From contig NC_090177.1 in the NCBI RefSeq assembly GCF_024679245.1, forward strand, positions 24,034,950-24,098,949: DNA of 64,000 bases. The letters run 5' to 3'. Numbering within the stretch: the stretch's first letter is position 1; each line of letters begins with the position of its first letter. The translations under genes and the position numbers were made by a program. Positions 57,901-64,000 of the stretch are shown in pieces. Source of the DNA: Pseudorasbora parva (lineage: Eukaryota > Chordata > Actinopteri > Cypriniformes > Gobionidae). The notes under the pieces were generated by a model, which had not been told where the DNA came from, made no database searches, and saw nothing but the letters and a program-made list of their open reading frames with translations.

Positions 57901-59399
57901 CCTTCTATCAATCTCCCACCTTTCACCAGAATCAATAACAGAATTGAAAGGAGTTTTCAATTAATTTCTTCTCTGGTAATTAATCCTAGTGGCCAAACTG
58001 TACTTAATTGTTTTTAAATACATTTTTTGATTGTGTTTCCTCCATTGGTTTGGCTAATTTCTTGAAACAAAAAATGATATTCTTAAAATTCTAAGATCAT
58101 TTGGCAAAACAGTCTTACAGTTCAGCACAACAATAGTTCACATAAAAAAGCCAATATCTCTCCCAAAACTGTTCACTCATGCTTCAAATCTAAATTCCTT
58201 TCCCATATAAAGAGTCAGTGCCATGAAAATGGCAAAGATCCTTCTCAATTGCTTTGGCTCATTGCTTGAAAAAGACCGGACGTTCCCAACACTCTTGATG
58301 CTTTTACCAAAATAATGTGGATGGGTCGGCACAACACCATGGTTAACCTGCAAAAGCTCATACCTCTCCAAAAGCACACTCATGTGTCAAAACTAAATGT
58401 CCTTCTCATTGAAACAGTCAGTACCCCAAAATGCTTTGTCTATTTGGCAATGTTTAGTCACTATGGCAGAGGACCATTAACATATCCCTCATGTCCACCT
58501 TTCAGTCTTAGCCCAGTCCTTCAATGACAATGGTTACTGTACTGTTTTGTGTCTAGCTAACAAAATACAATCTGAAATAAAGAATTAGGATTTTAGGCTA
58601 AGAGTAGCCTCCCAGGTTTGACATCACACATTGCACTCATACTGCCAAGGAAATTGTAACCTTTATCATTCACACACATAAAGTAACTTCCATATCAGAG
58701 TAAACAAATGTATACAGCATAATATACTGTAATATAAACACACAAGCAAAAAACAATGAAAATTATGCAGCCTTCAGCGCTGTAAATAAAGCTGGAGTCT
58801 CACAACTAACAGTTCTTCACTGGTTGCTGTCCTCACCCACCCTCCTCACGCTGCTGTCACCTGACTGTCAATTGCTGTAATATATTTATCAAATGTTCCA
58901 AGGGATTTATGTATGGTATTCATGGTATTATGTTCTTGACTAATTTGGACAATTGAGCAGACTATTGTGCATGTGATGACATACATTGAAATGACACTGA
59001 CACGTTTTGGAGTGAACGACCATTAAACTGACAATCAACAATCAGTTTAGATCAACAAGATCTATTTACTTGGAAATTGTGCTAAATGTAGGCTACCTGT
59101 ACTTAATCATTTGCAAAGATGTTCTGAGACATTGAGACATATACCTAGACATTTCCAATTTGATGAAATGAGAAATTCAGTTCTGCTTGTGAACAATTGC
59201 CAAGTGGTTTGGAGGTTTGTCCAATGTAATTTCTGTTTCAAGAAATGAGCCAGAAAACATGTAAAAGAAATACTCAGTGTAAAAGCAAAAGTGACCAGAA
59301 TATGTGCCCAGTTTTAAAAAGCTCCTCTGTTCACAGTTTTGTTTTGAGTGAACTGCAGCTTACACATTTGGTAAACGTCTCATCGTCAATACCTAAGAG
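57901..59399. other. No gene recognised
   Basis: Unassigned AT-rich sequence before the purine tracts at 59400. Confidence 0.35.
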
Positions 59400-59441
59400 A
59401 GGAGGAGGAGGAGGAGGAGGAGGAGGAGGAGGAGGAGGAGG
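59400..59441. repeat. (GGA)n microsatellite
   Basis: About 14 GGA units, all purine on the plus strand. Confidence 0.95.
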
Positions 59442-59548
59442 GAGGAGCAGAGACAGACAGGAGGGTGGGACTGCGGAGGCCTGCCCTGCACATAGGCGAT
59501 GGAGACATAACAGGAGACACATAGCCACGAGAAAATACATGTCTGTCA

Positions 59549-59550
<2 letters not shown>

Positions 59551-59639
<89 letters not shown>
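59551..59639. repeat. (GA)n microsatellite
   Basis: About 44 GA units, 180 bp upstream of the orphan exon candidate. Confidence 0.96.
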
Positions 59640-59643
<4 letters not shown>

Positions 59644-59819
59644 TAAATGACTCTGATGCCAGGACACACAGCTTATTTAAATAGCTACTACAGCCCACAA
59701 CAGCAGTTGCTCTCTCCTGTTGCATAATGGACATGCTGAGAATGTGTTTATCTTGTTTTGTTTGCATGGTCTTATTTATTTCTATTTGAGTGAGGTCTAT
59801 AACACATTGCACTTGGACA

Positions 59820-59982
59820 ATGCTGTCGGATTGGCTGAGGTTAGTTCTCGTATTTACTTTCTGGACACAGTTGGTCCCATCAGGTTTAGGTGCTGGGAAT
59901 ACACGTTACCGCTTCTATCACAGGAACTGCTACACCTGCTTCAATGGATATCATGGATACAACACTGGACACTTGGGGGCAG
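59820..59982 (+). CDS. Orphan signal-peptide exon candidate (unknown product)
   Basis: The ATG (context GACAATG) begins MLSDWLRLVLVFTFWTQLVP, a good secretory leader, followed by SGLGAGNTRYRFYHRNCYTC and FNGYHGYNTGHLGA. The frame stays open up to GGGCAG|GTGAGTG, a perfect consensus donor, in phase 1. Two cysteines spaced CYTC follow the leader. I do not recognise the protein. It could be the first exon of a separate secreted protein, an alternative first exon of the megf6-like gene (phase 1 fits EGF exons), or chance. No downstream partner exon was identified in the remaining 4 kb. Confidence 0.3.
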
Positions 59983-60836
59983 GTGAGTGTTACTGGTTTC
60001 GCTGTGAATCGATTCAGTTGATTCATTGAACTGATTCTGCTTTTTGAGCAAATAACTTTTTAAAAGTTGGAATGTGGTGGAACACATTAGTTTAATGATC
60101 GTGTGATATTCTGGGACAGAATTTAATTGTGCCGTATGATTTGGTAATATCTTGGCTGTGACAAAAGGAGCTGGAGATGATAATGCCTTCACTCCACTGT
60201 GAACAGATATCAGATGTGGAACAACACAAATAATAAACTGGTACATCAGTGTTTGCCAAATACTATAGAGACAACTCATGTTTTGTTCTCAATTTTAGAA
60301 ACCAGCAACTTATTACAGCAATTTGATTTTTGACAACTTATTAATATTTCATGTCAAATACTTTAGGCTGTGTTGAAAACTCTTTTAATGGACGCAGATT
60401 TATGGATTTTCTCTAAATGTAGGGTTTGGAGAGGGTATGGAGACTATCAAAGCACAACAAATCATTAGAACACCATACGTTTCTCATGACCAGAGTAAAT
60501 GAACTTGAGCTTTACTTGAGCTTGATGCATGTTATTAATTTTGTAAAAATCTGTTGGAACGATTTGTGGTGTTTGGGATTAGTGAGTTTCAGTAGACCCT
60601 CAGGGTTATATCGTCTGCACCACCTATGAAGAACATGGATCAGGTAGACAATGTTCACTCAACTTTGACTCTCTCTGTCTCTACTGCCAAATTGGTGGTG
60701 TGCAGAAAAGTTCTTATGTTTTAAGTTTAAACTCATTTAAGTGAGGCGTGCAGAACACTGCAACTAAAGGAATGTTTTGATGACTGCATAACAGGAAAAT
60801 AAAGTAAACCATTTTTCCCTTTCCCACACTAAACCA
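59983..60836. other. No recognised feature
   Basis: Unassigned sequence following the orphan exon candidate; no second exon could be supported. Confidence 0.35.
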
Positions 60837-61083
60837 TTAAAGGGATAGTTCACCTAAAAAGCAATATTCTGTCATCATTTACTCACCCTAATGTTGTTTC
60901 AAACCTGTATACATTTCTTTCTTCTGTTGAACACCTAAGAAGTTATTTTGAAGAATGTTGGTAACCAGACAGTTGGCGGTACTGACTTCCAAAGTTTTCC
61001 CTCCACTATGGAAGTCAATGGCTACCATCAACTGTCAGGTTACCAACATTCTTCATACATTTTTGGGTGAACAATCCCTTTAA
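60837..61083. mobile_element. Complete short family B MITE
   Basis: TTAAAGGGATAGTTCACC at the left and GGGTGAACAATCCCTTTAA at the right. The 247-bp unit has TTAA at each end and an inner inverted pair (TTGGTAACCAGACAGTTG with CAACTGTCAGGTTACCAA). Confidence 0.85.
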
Positions 61084-61157
61084 AGAATGTAATTTTTTTT
61101 TTGTGTGGGGCAGCATTAAATACAGGTTTAAACCATTCAGACATTTGTGATCTGTGA

Positions 61158-61510
61158 TTTATTATTTTTTGAAAGAAGTCTTACCAGGCTTGCATTTATT
61201 TAATAAAAAATATAGTAAAATCATTAATATTGTGAAATATTATTACAATTTGAAATAACCATTTTCTATTTTAATATATTTTAAAATGTAATTTATTCCT
61301 GTGGCGGCAAAGCTGTTTTTTTTAGCGTCAAGTCTGAAAAGTCAGAAATCATTCTAATATGCTGATTTGCTGCAAGAAACATTTCTTATCATTATTAATG
61401 TTGAATACATGCTCCTTAATATTGTTGTGTCAACTGGGGTTCTTCGATGAATAGAAAGTGCAAAAGAACAGCAGAAATATTTTGTAATATTTATAAATGT
61501 CTTTACTGTC
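61158..61510. repeat. Interspersed repeat family A, copy 3
   Basis: TTGAAAGAAGTCTTACCAGG, TTTTAAAATGTAATTTATTC and ATGCTGATTTGCTGC in the same order as the copy at 20557. Confidence 0.7.
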
Positions 61511-62933
61511 TCTTTTGATCAATATTAATTAAAATGCATGTGGGTGTATATTGCAAATTCTCGCAATTGGAATTAGTGCTGGACTTAAGCTGTTTGTCAT
61601 GTTCTGGGTCTTTTATTGGATAATAGATATTTTGAAAAAGTAAAAAAAAAAGTAAAAAAAGTTTTCCAACGTTTTCTTCATGACCTTAAATGGAGATCTG
61701 GTCTTGAATCAGGGTGCTCCAGGCTAATGCTCTCTTAGACGGAATGCAAGATTAAGGAGAAACGTGTTTTGGATTAAAGGTAGTCTGCTTGGCATAATCA
61801 GCCTGCTGGGATGTCCATTATTTTTCATTCCTATAAGAATTCCTCTGATCATCTTTACTTATGAATATTGGGCTAATATTTTGCCTACTCATTTTCAATC
61901 TCACATGCCCTCTTTACTTCAAAATTGTTTACGACAGACTTAGATTTTGCCTCCACAAAATCAGATTTTTAAGACATGCTTACCTAGAAAACCGTATGTC
62001 TTCACAAAATCCTGCAATGTTTGTAATACAGATAGTAATGCAAGATTCAAGCGTGGCTCACGTCTATGATATCAAGCCAGATCTTTGCTGAACTTCAAAG
62101 CAAAGGTCAGTGATTTGAACCCAGTTTTGAGCGTATCATGATAAGAAGCAGTTGTTTTTCTAACCTGTAGACCTGAACATTTCAAGCTCACATATGTCAT
62201 TGATTTTACCTTCTTATTGCAGTGTCTCAGCTGCACCTCACATAAGTTTAGGACTTTGAGGGCCAAATAACATAATTGTTATTTTGGTTGAAATGTGGGT
62301 TTCCATATTACCTTGCGCACAGTAGGATCCAGAAGCATGAGACCACATTGAAGTTCTGAGATTTTAACCTGGAAATAAAAATGGTTTTAAGGTTTGACAT
62401 GAATCTAAGAAGAAATCAGGTCAGATGTTCTTCCATTGAAGCTCAAAATCATCTTATCATCTCAATCATATTTTATTTGTAAATGTTTTGGTTGTTGGAC
62501 AGTCAACTCTAATCCCATGCTACTCTAATTATTATTTTTTTTTTAACTTAAAGTCGGCATAAAGTGAAAGTTGTGATATTCTTTTCTTCCCTATTGTGAT
62601 GTATATCCAAGTGAAACAGCTTCTCGGACAAGAGAAAATGTAGGACGGGACTTGATTTTTTATCCATCGGGAATTGATTGGATGGTTGTGGTTTGCTATT
62701 GCTTGTGCTCTCATGTGAGTGACAGTTTGTCCCACCCTCATGCCAAACAAACACGCTGTCAGAGAAGAGATGTCTGCAAGAGAGAGTGGAAGTAATTTTG
62801 ATTAAAGATTTTGAGGGCACATGAAAAATATATGTGCATGGATAAACTATTTATAATAAATACTTCAATATTCTGTTAAAAGAAAAGAGTTGTCAATTTG
62901 GAGTTCATGGTGACTTGAAATCACTCCGTATAC
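61511..62933. other. No recognised feature
   Basis: Unassigned sequence without a supported exon or inverted-repeat pair. Confidence 0.35.
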
Positions 62934-63125
62934 CAGGGGTGTCCAACCCGGTCCTGGAGGGCTACCACCCTGCAGATTTTAGCTCCAACCTGAATCAAAC
63001 ACACCTGAACCAGCTAATCATGGTGTTCAAGGCTGCTTGATAATTACAGACATGTGTGTTGGAGCAGGGTTGGAACTAAAATCTGCAGGACGGTAGCCCT
63101 TCTGGAGCAGGGTTGGACACCCCTG
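62934..63125. mobile_element. 192-bp hAT-type MITE
   Basis: CAGGGGTGTCCAACCCGGTC at the left pairs with GGGTTGGACACCCCTG at the right. The flanks CCGTATAC and CCCTATAA are a diverged 8-bp target duplication (6 of 8), as expected for hAT. Confidence 0.85.
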
Positions 63126-63275
63126 CCCTATAAAGGAACACTTTTTTAAAACAGGATAATTTTCCAACTCCCCTAGAGTTGACAGTTGAGTTTCGAATCC
63201 ATTTAGCTGATCTCCGGGTCTGGTGGTAGCACTTTTAGCATAGCTTAGCATAGATCATTGAATCTGATTAGACCG

Positions 63276-63651
63276 TTAAGGGGGTCGCACACTGGATGCG
63301 ATGCTCGCCGGCGCGCAGCGTCTTTAAAATTTGAACACATTATTTTCAATGAGTGTACACACACCGGCGGCAGCATTCGGCACCTGTCTGCGGTGACTCA
63401 GGAATTTGTTCAAAATCCTGTCGCGCCACAGAGCACCATTTCAAGGTATTATATAAAATGTAAATTTATATTTCCCTCAAATCGTCAATGTACTTACTGA
63501 TTTCACTCTGTGCTACAAGATGCACACATCGTGCAGCTCTTCTGTCAGAAGTCGATTCAAAACTGAGCTCACGCGTATATAATGTGCGCATTCGGTGTGA
63601 GATACCGGCTGCGCGGCGCTGAGCTTCGCGTCCGGTGTGTGACCCCCTTTA
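63276..63651. mobile_element. GC-rich TIR MITE with GGGGGTCGCACAC ends
   Basis: TTAAGGGGGTCGCACACTGG pairs with CCGGTGTGTGACCCCCTTTA. Internal CGGCGCGCAGCG and GCGGCGCTGAGC blocks also mirror each other. Confidence 0.8.
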
Positions 63652-63751
63652 GCTTCTCATTCAAAAATGACCAAAGACTTTCGATATTTTTCCTATTTAA
63701 AACTTAAATCTTTTGTAGTTACATCATGTACTAAGACGCAAAGAAACGTCT

Positions 63752-64000
63752 CAGGTTACGTATGTAACCATGGTTCCCTGAGAGGGAACGAGACGCTGCG
63801 TCGAAACGCTAGGGGACGCCTCTGCGTGCCATGTCATGAAGCACTTGTGTAATCAGTCCAATAGCGGGACGATACGTCACGGGCGGGTGACGTCATCGAC
63901 CAGGAAGCTATAAAGCATGCCCGGACCAAACAGTCACTAGCTTCTGAAAAAGTCGAACAAATCGATCACAGGCATGCCGGGAGTATGGCATCTCGACGCA
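63752..64000. mobile_element. Cyprinid repeat with terminal palindrome, promoter-like (partial)
   Basis: It opens with the palindrome GGTTACGTATGTAACC and the hairpin GTTCCCTGAGAGGGAAC, then GAGACGCTGCGTC. Downstream, a TGACGTCA site and a TATA-like CTATAAAG suggest a retroelement promoter (DIRS- or LTR-like). The window ends inside it, so the class is open. Confidence 0.45.

Noticed and set aside
59245..59667. ORFs with Gly, Pro, Ser and Arg-Glu runs
   Set aside because: Produced by the GGA and GA microsatellites in different frames.

Overview
This window is vertebrate nuclear DNA, most likely from a cyprinid (carp or zebrafish-like) fish. It has spliced genes with GT-AG introns, an AT-rich background, long di- and tetranucleotide microsatellites, many short inverted-repeat DNA transposons of the kinds common in cyprinids, Tc1-like elements and an L1-type retrotransposon. 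There is no prokaryotic gene organisation, CRISPR array, rRNA or tRNA that I can support. All gene assignments come from reading spliced exons against remembered vertebrate family members; no database search was run.

Left third (1-23138), minus strand. Two housekeeping genes lie tail to head as they do in mammals. emc1 (11857-23138) is complete: 23 coding exons, including a 9-nt microexon, sum to 2904 nt and 967 codons with every splice phase consistent. Below it is the 5' end of ubr4 (first ten coding exons, 10042 down to the window edge, about 380 of roughly 5200 residues). EMC1 is an ER-lumenal and membrane subunit of the ER membrane protein insertase. UBR4 is a giant N-degron E3 ubiquitin ligase. 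Both act in protein quality control, but nothing here shows joint regulation. Their introns hold MITEs, a broken LINE and a 0.4-kb purine-rich satellite tract.

Right two thirds (24380-64000), plus strand. The first four coding exons of a secreted EMI plus EGF protein, best matched to MEGF6, run from 24380 to 28037: signal peptide, seven-cysteine EMI domain and first EGF repeat. Its start lies 1.24 kb from the emc1 start, in divergent orientation. No further MEGF6-type EGF exon was found before the window ends, so the next intron seems to be at least 36 kb. That space is a graveyard of mobile elements. Its centrepiece is a Tc1-like transposon (30662-39987) stuffed with later insertions, including a full-length L1-type retrotransposon with both ORFs open and a perfect 15-bp target-site duplication. 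Further right are several TIR elements (some with visible target duplications), minisatellites, long microsatellites, and an orphan signal-peptide-encoding exon candidate at 59820-59982 that I cannot assign.

The best leads are the intact L1-type element, the layered insertions in the Tc1 element, the emc1 microexon, the orphan secretory exon, and a MITE that split a (TA)n array. I saw no evidence of a wholly new biological system.
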